Below the pieces are notes generated by a model. That model did not search any database, was not told the DNA's origin, and saw nothing but the letters and a program-made list of their open reading frames with translations. The translations under genes and the position numbers were made by a program. From assembly GCF_029076845.1 (NCBI RefSeq), contig NZ_JARESE010000020.1, positions 1 to 64,000 of the forward strand: a stretch of DNA of 64,000 nt. Reading direction: 5' to 3'. Every line of letters starts with the position of its first letter. Position 1 is the stretch's first letter. This document shows positions 48,351 to 56,271 of the stretch, piece by piece. This DNA comes from Novosphingobium album (ex Liu et al. 2023) (GTDB taxonomy: Bacteria > Pseudomonadota > Alphaproteobacteria > Sphingomonadales > Sphingomonadaceae).

Positions 48351-49037
48351 TCAACGCTCCGAGAGGTAATAGCGGTCAAGCACCGCGAGATCGTCGGCAA
48401 GGTCATAGACGATCGGCTGGCCGGTCGGGATCTCCAGACCCGTGATCTCCGCGTCCGAAATGCCCGACAGGTGCTTGACCAGCGCGCGCAACGAATTGCC
48501 GTGCGCCGAGACCAGCACGGTCGCGCCCGCGCGCAAGTGCGGCACGATCGAGCCTTCGTAATAAGGCAGCACGCGCGCGATCGTGTCCTTCAGGCTTTCG
48601 GTCTGCGGCACGGCGATCCCGGCATAGCGCGGGTCGGTGGAAAGATCGAACGCGCTGCCGTATTCCAGCACCGGCGGCGGCGTATCGAAGCTGCGACGCC
48701 AGATCTTGACCTGTTCGTCACCGTGCAGCGCGGCGGTCTCGGCCTTGTTCAGCCCGGTGAGGCCGCCATAGTGGCGTTCGTTGAGCCGCCAGTCCTTGGT
48801 TTCGGGTATCCACAGCAGGCCGGCAGCTTCCAGCGCGAAATGCAGCGTCTTGATCGCGCGCGTCTGCAGCGAGGTGAAGGCGACGGTGGGCAGCAGGCCC
48901 TTTTCGGCCAGCAGGCGGCCGGCGGCGCGCGCCTCTTCCTCGCCCTTTTCGGTCAGGTCGACATCCCACCAGCCGGTGAAGCGGTTTTCGAGGTTCCACT
49001 GGCTCTGGCCGTGGCGGACAAGGATCAGGCGGGGCAA
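48351..49037 (-). CDS. gpmA: 2,3-bisphosphoglycerate-dependent phosphoglycerate mutase
   Basis: A 228-residue dPGM interconverting 3- and 2-phosphoglycerate. '[20 protein letters not shown]' in part (RHGQSxWN) carries the phosphorylated His, and '[14 protein letters not shown]' the second catalytic His; '[13 protein letters not shown]' is conserved. TTG at 49037 is preferred: GAGGAG lies about eight bases upstream and the length is then the normal 228. A GTG at 49067 would add ten atypical residues. Confidence 0.93.
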   Translation of the reverse strand: MPRLILVRHGQSQWNLENRFTGWWDVDLTEKGEEEARAAGRLLAEKGLLPTVAFTSLQTRAIKTLHFALEAAGLLWIPETKDWRLNERHYGGLTGLNKAETAALHGDEQVKIWRRSFDTPPPVLEYGSAFDLSTDPRYAGIAVPQTESLKDTIARVLPYYEGSIVPHLRAGATVLVSAHGNSLRALVKHLSGISDAEITGLEIPTGQPIVYDLADDLAVLDRYYLSER

Positions 49038-49070
49038 GATCGGCGCTCCTCTATTCAGGAGCGCCACGCC

Positions 49071-49256
49071 CTAGCTTTGCGGCGGCGATTTGGGAAGGGC
49101 GGGCGAATCGTTTTTGCCATTATCGCGCGCGGTGTCGCCCGCGGGAGTTGTCGCGCGCGCCCGCGCCTTGCGGCGGTGCAGGTTCTCGCGCAGCTTGGCG
49201 GCCAGCCGCTCCTCGCGGCTGGGCCTGGGTTCCTTGCCGGGTTCCTTGGCGACCAT
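49071..49256 (-). CDS. small basic hypothetical protein (61 aa)
   Basis: A 61-residue Lys/Arg-rich protein with a helical core 'REERLAAKLRENLHRRKARARA', a pattern I have seen in short sphingomonad proteins but for which no function is known. The gene is 33 bp upstream of gpmA on the same strand. ATG at 49256; a GTG one codon earlier is possible. Confidence 0.55.
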   Translation of the reverse strand: MVAKEPGKEPRPSREERLAAKLRENLHRRKARARATTPAGDTARDNGKNDSPALPKSPPQS

Positions 49257-49374
49257 CACCCGCCCATGCCATCCACGGCGCCACCGCGCAAGCCGCGCTT
49301 GACATTTGCGCCCCTCACGGACAATAGCGCGCGCCTGCCCGGCCCACCTCTGCTAGAGACACCCGGACGAGAGC

Positions 49375-49449
49375 GCTGCTGTAGCTCAGTGGTAGAGCGC
49401 ACCCTTGGTAAGGGTGAGGTCGGGAGTTCAATCCTCCCCAGCAGCACCA
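49375..49449 (+). tRNA. tRNA-Thr (anticodon GGT)
   Basis: Cloverleaf read by eye: acceptor GCTGCTG pairs with CAGCAGC; D arm GCTC-AGTGGTA-GAGC; anticodon stem CACCC/GGGTG with loop TTGGTAA, anticodon GGT; T arm GGGAG-TTCAATC-CTCCC; discriminator A and an encoded CCA. It reads ACC and ACT (Thr) codons. It lies between the convergent/divergent gpmA side and the VirB1-like gene. Confidence 0.97.
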
Positions 49450-49544
49450 CTTTCCCCCGCCCCGGCGGCGCAAGCCGCGTCTGGGCAGTCCCTGGTTGGC
49501 AGCGCGGGCGCGAATGCGATATCTGGCGGCGGCCTCGGTTTGCG

Positions 49545-50186
49545 ATGGGGATCGATTCGTTGAAGCTTGTGCAAGGGATATCGGCCGGTCTTGTGGCGCT
49601 GGCCTGCGCCATGCCCGGATCGGCGAGCGCGGACGTGCTCGAAGTCGGCAAGGGCGGCTACGAATGGGTCGCCGGCGGCCCGGCCCCGGTGGTGGAACTG
49701 CTGGAACAGGGCGACGCGCTGGCCGCCGATGGTGCCCCTGCCGTTGCCGATGCCGCGCTGCACCCGCAATCCTTCACGCAAGTGCTCGATGCCGCGGGCC
49801 CGGCCCGCTGGCGCGCGCAAGTGGCGCAGATCGCCGCGAAGTACGATATCAGCCCTACCCTGCTCGAAGCGGTCGTCTGGCAGGAAAGCCGCTGGAACGA
49901 AGGCGCGGTGTCGCCCGCCGGCGCGCGCGGCCTGGCGCAGCTCATGCCCGGCACCGCGCGGCAGATGGGGGTCAATTCGGGCGATCCCTTCGCCAACCTG
50001 GAAGGCGGCGCGCGCTATCTGCGGATGCAGCTCGATGCCTTCGGCGGCGATCTGGAAAAGGCGCTGGCCGCCTATAACGCCGGCCCCGCCCGCGTGCAGA
50101 AGGCCGGCGGCATTCCCGCGATTCGCGAAACCCAGCTTTATGTCGCGGCGATCATGTCGCGGCTCACCGATCCGGTGCGCAAATGA
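49545..50186 (+). CDS. lytic transglycosylase (VirB1-like)
   Basis: A 213-residue exported murein lytic transglycosylase. A signal peptide (about 1-29, ending SASA) is followed by an SLT domain with the catalytic Glu in 'VVWQESRWNEGAVSPAGARGLAQLMPGTA' (key WQESRW, GLAQLMPGTA) and 'YNAGPARVQKAGGIP'. Its stop overlaps the start of a VirB2/TrbC-like pilin gene, the same order as virB1-virB2 in type IV secretion operons, where VirB1 opens the cell wall for the channel. No other vir genes follow. Confidence 0.85.
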   Translation: MGIDSLKLVQGISAGLVALACAMPGSASADVLEVGKGGYEWVAGGPAPVVELLEQGDALAADGAPAVADAALHPQSFTQVLDAAGPARWRAQVAQIAAKYDISPTLLEAVVWQESRWNEGAVSPAGARGLAQLMPGTARQMGVNSGDPFANLEGGARYLRMQLDAFGGDLEKALAAYNAGPARVQKAGGIPAIRETQLYVAAIMSRLTDPVRK

Positions 50187-50494
50187 TGACCCGCAAGACC
50201 GTTCCGTCGTTCCTGGCCGCGCTGTTCGCGCTGCCTGCCCGCCCCGCTTTCGCGCAGGCCACCACCGATCCGGCCGGCAGCGGCCCGATCGTCGCCGCGC
50301 TGGCCTGGCTGCAAGGCACGCTGCTGGGCAATGTCGCCACCGCCGTCGCGGTGATGGCCGTGGCCGCCGTCGGCTTCATGATGCTGACCGGGCGGATGAA
50401 CTGGCGCTTTGGCGCCACCGTGATCATCGGCGTGTTCATCCTGTTCGGCGCCGGCGCGATCGTTTCAGGCATCCAGCAGGCCGCCGCCGGGTAA
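50183..50494 (+). CDS. TrbC/VirB2-like pilin subunit
   Basis: A 103-residue protein: signal peptide (about 1-25, cleavage after AFAQA), then two transmembrane helices (about 42-65 and 75-97) joined by a short basic loop, as in VirB2/TrbC pilins ('GFMMLTGRMNWRFGATVIIGVFILFGAGAIV' in part, key MNWRFG). ATG overlaps the lytic transglycosylase stop (ATGA). A real pilin needs VirB3-VirB11 partners, none of which are nearby, so this may be a relic or partner of a system elsewhere. The second ATG at 50186 is an alternative start. Confidence 0.75.
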   Translation: MMTRKTVPSFLAALFALPARPAFAQATTDPAGSGPIVAALAWLQGTLLGNVATAVAVMAVAAVGFMMLTGRMNWRFGATVIIGVFILFGAGAIVSGIQQAAAG

Positions 50495-50538
50495 CATCCG
50501 CGCCCCGGGGCAAGCCCGCTTCCCCGACTTTCCTCGCC

Positions 50539-50583
50539 ATATTCGGCCTGCCTATATTCGGCCTGGCTATATTCCGCCTGTAC
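50539..50583. repeat. three tandem 15-bp repeats upstream of gdh
   Basis: Three consecutive 15-base units of the form ATATTC-(G/C)-GCCTG-N3 at 50539-50553, 50554-50568 and 50569-50583. They lie in the 178-bp gap before the glutamate dehydrogenase gene, about 90 bp from its ATG, where a regulator binding directly repeated half-sites could act. Replication slippage is an alternative origin. Confidence 0.6.
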
Positions 50584-50672
50584 GCCCCGCCGTGGGGCAA
50601 GTATCGTCTTGTCCGCAGCAAATTGGCCGACAGAGTCTTCGCTGGCCTGGCCAGACAAAAGGGGGAAGACAG

Positions 50673-52028
50673 ATGGCGATCACCGATCACGTTGATTTCA
50701 ACGGCTTCATGGAAGGCGTGAAGCGCCGCAACCCCTATCAGCCCGAATTCGTCCAGGCGGTCCAGGAAGTGGCCGAGGACATCTTCGATTTCATGGAAGA
50801 CAAGGAGGAATACCACGCGCAGCAGATCCTGCGCCGGATCTCCGAGCCTGACCGGGTGGTCTCGTTCCGCGTCTGCTGGGAGGACGATGCCGGCAACATC
50901 CGCGTCCAGCGCGGCTGGCGCGTGCAGAACAACAACGCGATCGGACCCTACAAGGGCGGCATCCGCTTCCACCCGAGCGTGACTGAAAGCGTGCTGAAGT
51001 TCCTCGCTTTCGAGCAGACGTTCAAGAACGCGCTCACCGGCTTGCCGATGGGCGGCGGCAAGGGCGGATCCAACTTCAACCCCAAGGGCAAGAGCGTGCG
51101 TGAGATCATGCGCTTCTGCCAGTCGTTCATGACCGAACTCTATCGCCACATCGGCGCCGACGTGGACGTGCCGGCGGGCGACATCGGCGTGGGCGGGCGC
51201 GAGATCGGCTTCATGTTCGGCCAGTACAAGCGCATCACCAACCAGTTCACCGGCGTGCTGACGGGCAAGGGGCTGGAATACGGCGGCTCGCTGATCCGGC
51301 CCGAGGCGACCGGATACGGCGCGGTCTATTTCCTCGCCGAGATGCTGGCGACCAGGGATGACGGCCTGGTCGGCAAGACGGCGGTGGTGTCCGGCTCGGG
51401 CAATGTCGCCACCCACGCCGCCGAGAAGATCACGCAGCTGGGCGGCAAGGTGGTGACGCTGTCCGATTCGGGCGGCTTCATCCATGATCCCGACGGCATC
51501 ACCCAGGAGAAGATCGACTGGGTGAAGGCGCACAAGACGCACCGGCGCGGTCGCATCCAGGACTATTGCGAGGAATTCGAGAACGCCAGCTTCCATCCCG
51601 GCAAGACGCCCTGGGGGGTGCCTTGCGATGTCGCCCTGCCTTGCGCCACGCAGAACGAGCTTTTGGGCGAGGATGCCCGCACACTGGTGGCCAATGGCTG
51701 CATGGCGGTGTCCGAAGGGGCCAACATGCCCACCGACCTTGACGGGGTGCACGTGTTCAAGGCGGCCAGGCTGCTCTACGCGCCGGGCAAGGCGGCCAAT
51801 GCCGGCGGCGTTGCCGTCTCCGGCCTGGAAATGAGCCAGAATTCCGAGCGGCGCGCGTGGAAGGAAGAGGAACTCCAGCAGATGCTGAAGGACATCATGG
51901 CCGGCATCCACGAACGCTGCATGACTTATGGCCGGCAGGATGGCGGCTATTGCGACTATGTGAAGGGCGCGAACATCGCCGGCTTCAAGAAGGTCGCGGA
52001 CGCAATGCTCGCCTTCGGCGTCGTCTGA
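50673..52028 (+). CDS. gdhA: NADP-specific glutamate dehydrogenase
   Basis: A 451-residue hexameric-type GDH interconverting 2-oxoglutarate plus ammonium and glutamate. 'GPYKGGIRFHPSV', 'GLPMGGGKGGSNFNPKGKS' (catalytic lysine, key GGGKGG), 'ADVDVPAGDIGVGGREIG' and the dinucleotide motif 'VSGSGNVATHAAEK' are present. GGGGGAAG precedes the ATG. The cofactor assignment rests on family resemblance. Upstream tandem repeats suggest local regulation. Confidence 0.95.
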   Translation: MAITDHVDFNGFMEGVKRRNPYQPEFVQAVQEVAEDIFDFMEDKEEYHAQQILRRISEPDRVVSFRVCWEDDAGNIRVQRGWRVQNNNAIGPYKGGIRFHPSVTESVLKFLAFEQTFKNALTGLPMGGGKGGSNFNPKGKSVREIMRFCQSFMTELYRHIGADVDVPAGDIGVGGREIGFMFGQYKRITNQFTGVLTGKGLEYGGSLIRPEATGYGAVYFLAEMLATRDDGLVGKTAVVSGSGNVATHAAEKITQLGGKVVTLSDSGGFIHDPDGITQEKIDWVKAHKTHRRGRIQDYCEEFENASFHPGKTPWGVPCDVALPCATQNELLGEDARTLVANGCMAVSEGANMPTDLDGVHVFKAARLLYAPGKAANAGGVAVSGLEMSQNSERRAWKEEELQQMLKDIMAGIHERCMTYGRQDGGYCDYVKGANIAGFKKVADAMLAFGVV

Positions 52029-52038
52029 GAGCGCACGG

Positions 52039-52626
52039 ATGGCCGATACCCGCGAAATGCCCGGAACGGCGCCGCCGCCTCCGGGCCTGCGCGATTATGA
52101 CGAGGGAACCTATTCGGTGCACGCCGTGCATCTGGTGCGCACCGCGATGACCAATCACATGGCGCTCAGCCAGATGGCCGACCAGAAGGCCAATATCCTG
52201 ATGGGTGCCAATTTCCTGGTGTTCACGCTGGCGATCGGCGCGTTCGGCGGCGGCCATTACCGCCTCTCGCTGCTGATCCTGGCCTTCACCGCGTTTATCT
52301 CGGCGATGCTGGCGATGATCGCGGTCGTCCCCAAGTACGCGCCGCCCCGGCTGAGCGATGACGCCAATGTGAACCTGCTGTTCTTCGGAGTCTTCACCGG
52401 CTTCCCGCAGGAGGAATTCGTCGCGCGGGTGATGCCGCTCCTGGAGACCGACGGCCGTGTCCTGAGCACGATGCTGCGCGACATCTACCAGAACGGCATG
52501 GTGCTGCAGCACAAGAAGTATCGCTTCCTCGCCTATGCCTTCCACGCGTTCCGCATCGGGCTGGTGCTGGCCTTCGCGGTGTTCCTGTTCGAGAACCGCG
52601 ACAAGTTCTGGACGATCTTTTCCTAG
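52039..52626 (+). CDS. DUF5706 membrane protein (Pycsar effector PycTM-like)
   Basis: A 195-residue protein with a cytoplasmic N-terminus containing 'ALSQMADQKANILMGANFLVFTLAIG' (key ADQKAN), two adjacent transmembrane helices (about 55-75 and 77-98), a soluble loop and a third helix near 170. The ADQKANILL-type motif and topology match DUF5706, the membrane effector of Pycsar anti-phage systems that responds to cUMP or cCMP. No adjacent pyrimidine cyclase gene is present, so the defence role is unproven; chromosomal lone copies may have another function. It starts 10 bp after gdhA. Confidence 0.75.
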   Translation: MADTREMPGTAPPPPGLRDYDEGTYSVHAVHLVRTAMTNHMALSQMADQKANILMGANFLVFTLAIGAFGGGHYRLSLLILAFTAFISAMLAMIAVVPKYAPPRLSDDANVNLLFFGVFTGFPQEEFVARVMPLLETDGRVLSTMLRDIYQNGMVLQHKKYRFLAYAFHAFRIGLVLAFAVFLFENRDKFWTIFS

Positions 52627-52649
52627 CGCGCCGCAACCGCCTCTCGTGC

Positions 52650-52729
52650 GTCATGCTGAACTCGGTTCAGCATCCATCGCGCGGCCGAAGCCGTTGGCCC
52701 GATCATTTCTGAAACACGTTCAGGATGAC
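52650..52729. repeat. dispersed REP-type inverted repeat
   Basis: A nested inverted repeat: an inner TGCTGAA-CTCGG-TTCAGCA hairpin (52654-52672) and outer GTCATGCTGAA at 52650-52660 with TTCAGGATGAC at 52719-52729. The 'GTCATGCTGAAC...TTCAGCATCC' wording is a common extragenic repeat in sphingomonads. It separates the DUF5706 gene from the convergent TPR gene and may end both transcripts. Confidence 0.75.
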
Positions 52730-52763
52730 GAGAAAAAGGCCTGTCGTCCGCGCGGCCCCCGGC

Positions 52764-53702
52764 CTACTTCACGCCCAAAATCGCCGCCTGCTGGCGCAGG
52801 TAATCGGCCTTGCCGGGATTGGCCGCGACCGCTTCGGCCAGCGCCCCGGCGGCCTTGTCGGGCTCGCCCAGCGTCATTCGGCTGCGCATCAGCATGATCC
52901 AGCCATCGACATTGGCCGGATCGCCTTTCAGCCGGGTTTCCAGCCGATCGACCATGCCTTGCGCCATCTCGCGCTGCTGGCTGGGCGGAATGCGCGAGGC
53001 GCCGGCCAGATCCTGCGCGGTGGGGCCGGGAATGCCCTGTGCAGCGATGGGCGCGGCGACGGGCGGGCGCGCGGCCGGCGGCGATTGCGCGCTGGCAGCG
53101 GCGAGCCGGCCGGTCACGTCGATCCGGTTGATCTTGCCCACCTGCTCGATCGTGCGCACCAGATCCGCGCGCCACGGGGCATCGGCGGGAGTGTCTTCCA
53201 GCAGCGTCAGCCAATCGACGATCGCCCCCTTGTGATCGCCGGTCAGATCCTTCCTCACCGCCAGGAAATAGCGCGCGCGCGGGTCTTTCGGATCGATCGC
53301 CACCGCCTTTTCGAAAGCTTGCGCCGCCGCCGCCGGCATCGGATCGCGCGCGCTGGCCATGACCCGCGCCTCGCCCAGCGCCGACCAGGCCGCCGCATCG
53401 CCCGGATCGATCAGGCTTGCCCGCTCATAGGCGCGCACGGCATCGGCGAAGCGGCTTTGCGCGAAGTAGGCCATGCCCAGCCGGGCCCAGGCCGCGCCGT
53501 CCTTGGGATTGGCCGCCGTCTGCTTTTCCAGCGCGGCGATCAGGCCTGTCGCGTCCGCTGGCGCCGTGCTGGCCGGTACGTCTTCCGGCGCCGGATCGCG
53601 GCGGTGCGAAATGGCGAAGACGATGGCAAATGCGGCCGCCATCGCCGCGATCACCAGCAGTATCCTGCCGGCCGGGAAAGTTTTCGCGGCGTGTTGTGTC
53701 AT
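52764..53702 (-). CDS. membrane-anchored TPR protein, CcmI/CycH-like
   Basis: A 312-residue protein: one N-terminal transmembrane helix (about 14-33), a TPR region (about 60-180, 'GAAWARLGMAYFAQSRFADAVRAYERA' pattern) and a second C-terminal TPR set after a proline-rich linker. The layout resembles CcmI/CycH, the apocytochrome chaperone of cytochrome c maturation, although other ccm genes are absent here. It is divergent from the cytochrome cluster at 53827, consistent with a role in maturing those proteins. ATG at 53702. Confidence 0.65.
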   Translation of the reverse strand: MTQHAAKTFPAGRILLVIAAMAAAFAIVFAISHRRDPAPEDVPASTAPADATGLIAALEKQTAANPKDGAAWARLGMAYFAQSRFADAVRAYERASLIDPGDAAAWSALGEARVMASARDPMPAAAAQAFEKAVAIDPKDPRARYFLAVRKDLTGDHKGAIVDWLTLLEDTPADAPWRADLVRTIEQVGKINRIDVTGRLAAASAQSPPAARPPVAAPIAAQGIPGPTAQDLAGASRIPPSQQREMAQGMVDRLETRLKGDPANVDGWIMLMRSRMTLGEPDKAAGALAEAVAANPGKADYLRQQAAILGVK

Positions 53703-53826
53703 GAAGGATAACCGTTCATTACTGTAGAGATGGCCCGATGGTTTGCCGCCGGACTTTGCACTGGGGATTTGCGCAAGTCGCGGCACTTTTGCAATCGCCT
53801 GACGGGTCGGGACCGGGGGTATTGGG

Positions 53827-56271
53827 GTGGAAGCTCGCGTGCGTCTTGCCATTGTCGGCTCAGGCCCGGCGGGCCTGAGCGCGGCCGGCCGCGCCGCGCA
53901 GCTCGGCATGTCGCACGTGCTGATCGAAAAGACCGCCCACTTGTCGGACACGATCTACAAGTACCAGAAGGGCAAGCACGTCATGGCGACGCCCGCCACG
54001 CTGGTGCTGCGCTCCGATCTCGCTTTCGATGCCGGCAAGCGCGAGGCGATCCTCGGCATCTGGGACGATCAGGCCGCCGGCCTCGCGATCCATGTCCGCT
54101 ACAATGCCGAAGTCACCGCGATCGAGGGCGAGGAGGGCGCGTTCACGCTGAAGCTGAAAGGCGGCGGCACGATCGTGGCCGAGGCGGTGATCCTGGCCAT
54201 CGGCACGCAGGGCAATCCCAACCGCCTGCGCTGCCCCGGCGCGGACATGCCGCACATCCAGTACCAGCTTGACGATCCCACCGAATATATCGACGAGCAC
54301 ATCACCGTGATCGGTTCGGGCGACGCCGGGATCGAGAACGCCCTGGGCCTTGCCGCCGATCCGGCGCAGGGCAACATCGTCACCATCCTCAACCGCAGCG
54401 CCGACTTCGCCCGCGCCAAGAAGGCCAATGTCGAGCTGTTGCAGGAAGCCGGCGCTGCGGGCCGGATCATCGTGCGCACCGAGACCAGCCCCGCCGAAGT
54501 GCGCGCGGGCGAGCTGGTGCTCGATACGCGCGACGGGCAGGAGACGATTCCCTGCGACCGGATCATCGCCCGCACCGGCTCGGCCCCGCCGCGCGCCTTC
54601 GTCGAGGCTTGCGGCATCGCCTTCACCAGCCCCGAGCGCGAGGCTTTCCCGGTGCTCTCGCCGGTGTTCGAAACGACGCGGCCCGGCATCCACGTGATCG
54701 GCGCGCTGGCGGGCTATCCGCTGATCAAGCACTGCATGAACCAGGGCTATGATGTCGTCGAATTCCTCAACGGCAACACCACGCTGAAGCCCGCCGACGA
54801 GCCGATCCTGGCCGAGAAGTTCGCTCCGCTGCCGGGCAATCGCAGCGTCGAGGAATGGCTGGACCTGTTCGGCAGCCGGATCGAGATCTTCAAGGAACTT
54901 TCGCCGCTGCAATTGCGCGAGCTGATGCTCGACAGCCGGGTGAAAAGCTTCACCAAGGGGCAGGCGGTGTTCGAGCGCAACGCGCCCGGCTCATCGCTCT
55001 TCGCCATCGCCAACGGCTCGGTGCTGGTCGAGGTCGACAAGGACGATCCGGGCAAGGTGGTGCCGATCGCGGAAGGCTCGATCTTCGGCGAAGTCGGCCT
55101 GATCTCGGGCCGGCGGCGCGGCGCGACGATCCGCGCCGCCGAGGATCTGATCGTCGTCGAGCTGTCGCGCACCGCCGCGCTCAAGCTCATCGCCACCGCG
55201 CCGCCCGCCGCGCGCGCGGTCAACCGCATCGCCATCGAGCGCCAGCTGCTCCAGATCTTCGGCTCGGGCCTCACCACGGAAGACGTCGCCGAGCTGGTCG
55301 ACGGCGCGACGGTGGAGGAAAAGCGCGCGGGCGCGGTGGTCCTCAAGGAAGGCGACGAAGGCAACGACATCTACATCGTCCGGCGCGGTTCGATGATCGT
55401 GGAGCGCAATATCGCCGGCAAGGAGGTGTTCCTCAGCTACCTGCCCGCCGGCTCCTATGTGGGCGAGATGGCGGTGATCGACGGCTCGCGCCGCTCGGCG
55501 ACGGTGCGCGCGGCGATCCGTTCCGAAGTGATCCGGCTGCCCGGCGACGCCTTCGTCCGCCTGCTCGACCGCAAGCCCGAGCTGAAGCGCAAGACGCTGG
55601 GCGCGATGGAGAAGCGGCGCGAGGTCAACGACTTCATCGAGGGGCGCAAGGAGAACTTCTCCAGCGTCGTCGACATGTATTCGCAGACCGCGCAGTTCCT
55701 TGTCGACAACGGCATCGGCGAGGCGACCGACGTGCTGCTGATCGACGAGACGCTCTGCGTCGGCTGTGACAATTGCGAGCGCGCCTGCGCCGACAGCCAT
55801 GACGGCCTCTCGCGGCTCGACCGCGAGGCGGGCACGACTTACGCGCACCTCCACGTGCCGACTTCGTGCCGCCACTGCGAGCACCCGCACTGCATGGCCG
55901 ATTGCCCGCCCAACGCGATCCGGCGCGGCGTCGACGGCGAAGTGTTCATCGACGATACCTGCATCGGCTGCGGCAATTGCCAGCGCAATTGTCCCTATGG
56001 CGTGATCCGCATGGACAGCGTGCCGCCGAAGAAGCCCTCGCTGCTCTCGTGGCTGTTCCTCGGCAAGGGGCCGGGGCCGGGCGAGCCGCCCAAGCTCTGG
56101 CGCAAGAAGCACGCCGAGGGTGTCGAGAGCCCCAAGCGGGCGATCAAGTGCGACATGTGCGCCGGGATCGAGGGCGGCCCTTCGTGCGTGCGCGCCTGCC
56201 CGACCGGGGCGGCGATCCGCGTTTCGCCCGAAGGCTTCCTGACCGTGACCAGGCTGGGGGAAGACGCCTGA
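53827..56271 (+). CDS. FAD oxidoreductase - cyclic-nucleotide-binding - ferredoxin fusion (814 aa)
   Basis: A three-part soluble protein. Residues 1 to about 330 are a flavin disulfide-reductase-like oxidoreductase: FAD motif GSGPAG (11-16), second dinucleotide motif GSGDAG (about 162-167), and a C-terminal 'HVIGALAG' FAD loop; a CxxC redox disulfide is not seen. Two cyclic-nucleotide-binding domains follow (about 357-457 and 478-588), each with a phosphate cassette (FGE...RRGAT and GEM...RRSAT) keeping the Glu and Arg that bind cNMP. Residues about 639-814 carry 16 cysteines: C644-x2-C647-x2-C650-x3-C654, C681/684/689/693, C712/715/718/722 and C775/778/787/791, i.e. four [4Fe-4S] sites as in HybA/NrfC-type proteins. 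Likely role: NAD(P)H to FAD to Fe-S electron transfer gated by cNMP. The GTG start at 53827 and the TGATG overlap with the next gene were chosen. Confidence 0.85.
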   Translation: MEARVRLAIVGSGPAGLSAAGRAAQLGMSHVLIEKTAHLSDTIYKYQKGKHVMATPATLVLRSDLAFDAGKREAILGIWDDQAAGLAIHVRYNAEVTAIEGEEGAFTLKLKGGGTIVAEAVILAIGTQGNPNRLRCPGADMPHIQYQLDDPTEYIDEHITVIGSGDAGIENALGLAADPAQGNIVTILNRSADFARAKKANVELLQEAGAAGRIIVRTETSPAEVRAGELVLDTRDGQETIPCDRIIARTGSAPPRAFVEACGIAFTSPEREAFPVLSPVFETTRPGIHVIGALAGYPLIKHCMNQGYDVVEFLNGNTTLKPADEPILAEKFAPLPGNRSVEEWLDLFGSRIEIFKELSPLQLRELMLDSRVKSFTKGQAVFERNAPGSSLFAIANGSVLVEVDKDDPGKVVPIAEGSIFGEVGLISGRRRGATIRAAEDLIVVELSRTAALKLIATAPPAARAVNRIAIERQLLQIFGSGLTTEDVAELVDGATVEEKRAGAVVLKEGDEGNDIYIVRRGSMIVERNIAGKEVFLSYLPAGSYVGEMAVIDGSRRSATVRAAIRSEVIRLPGDAFVRLLDRKPELKRKTLGAMEKRREVNDFIEGRKENFSSVVDMYSQTAQFLVDNGIGEATDVLLIDETLCVGCDNCERACADSHDGLSRLDREAGTTYAHLHVPTSCRHCEHPHCMADCPPNAIRRGVDGEVFIDDTCIGCGNCQRNCPYGVIRMDSVPPKKPSLLSWLFLGKGPGPGEPPKLWRKKHAEGVESPKRAIKCDMCAGIEGGPSCVRACPTGAAIRVSPEGFLTVTRLGEDA

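Noticed and set aside
52039-54000. Complete Pycsar defence system
   Set aside because: Only the DUF5706 effector-like gene is present; no cyclase gene flanks it.
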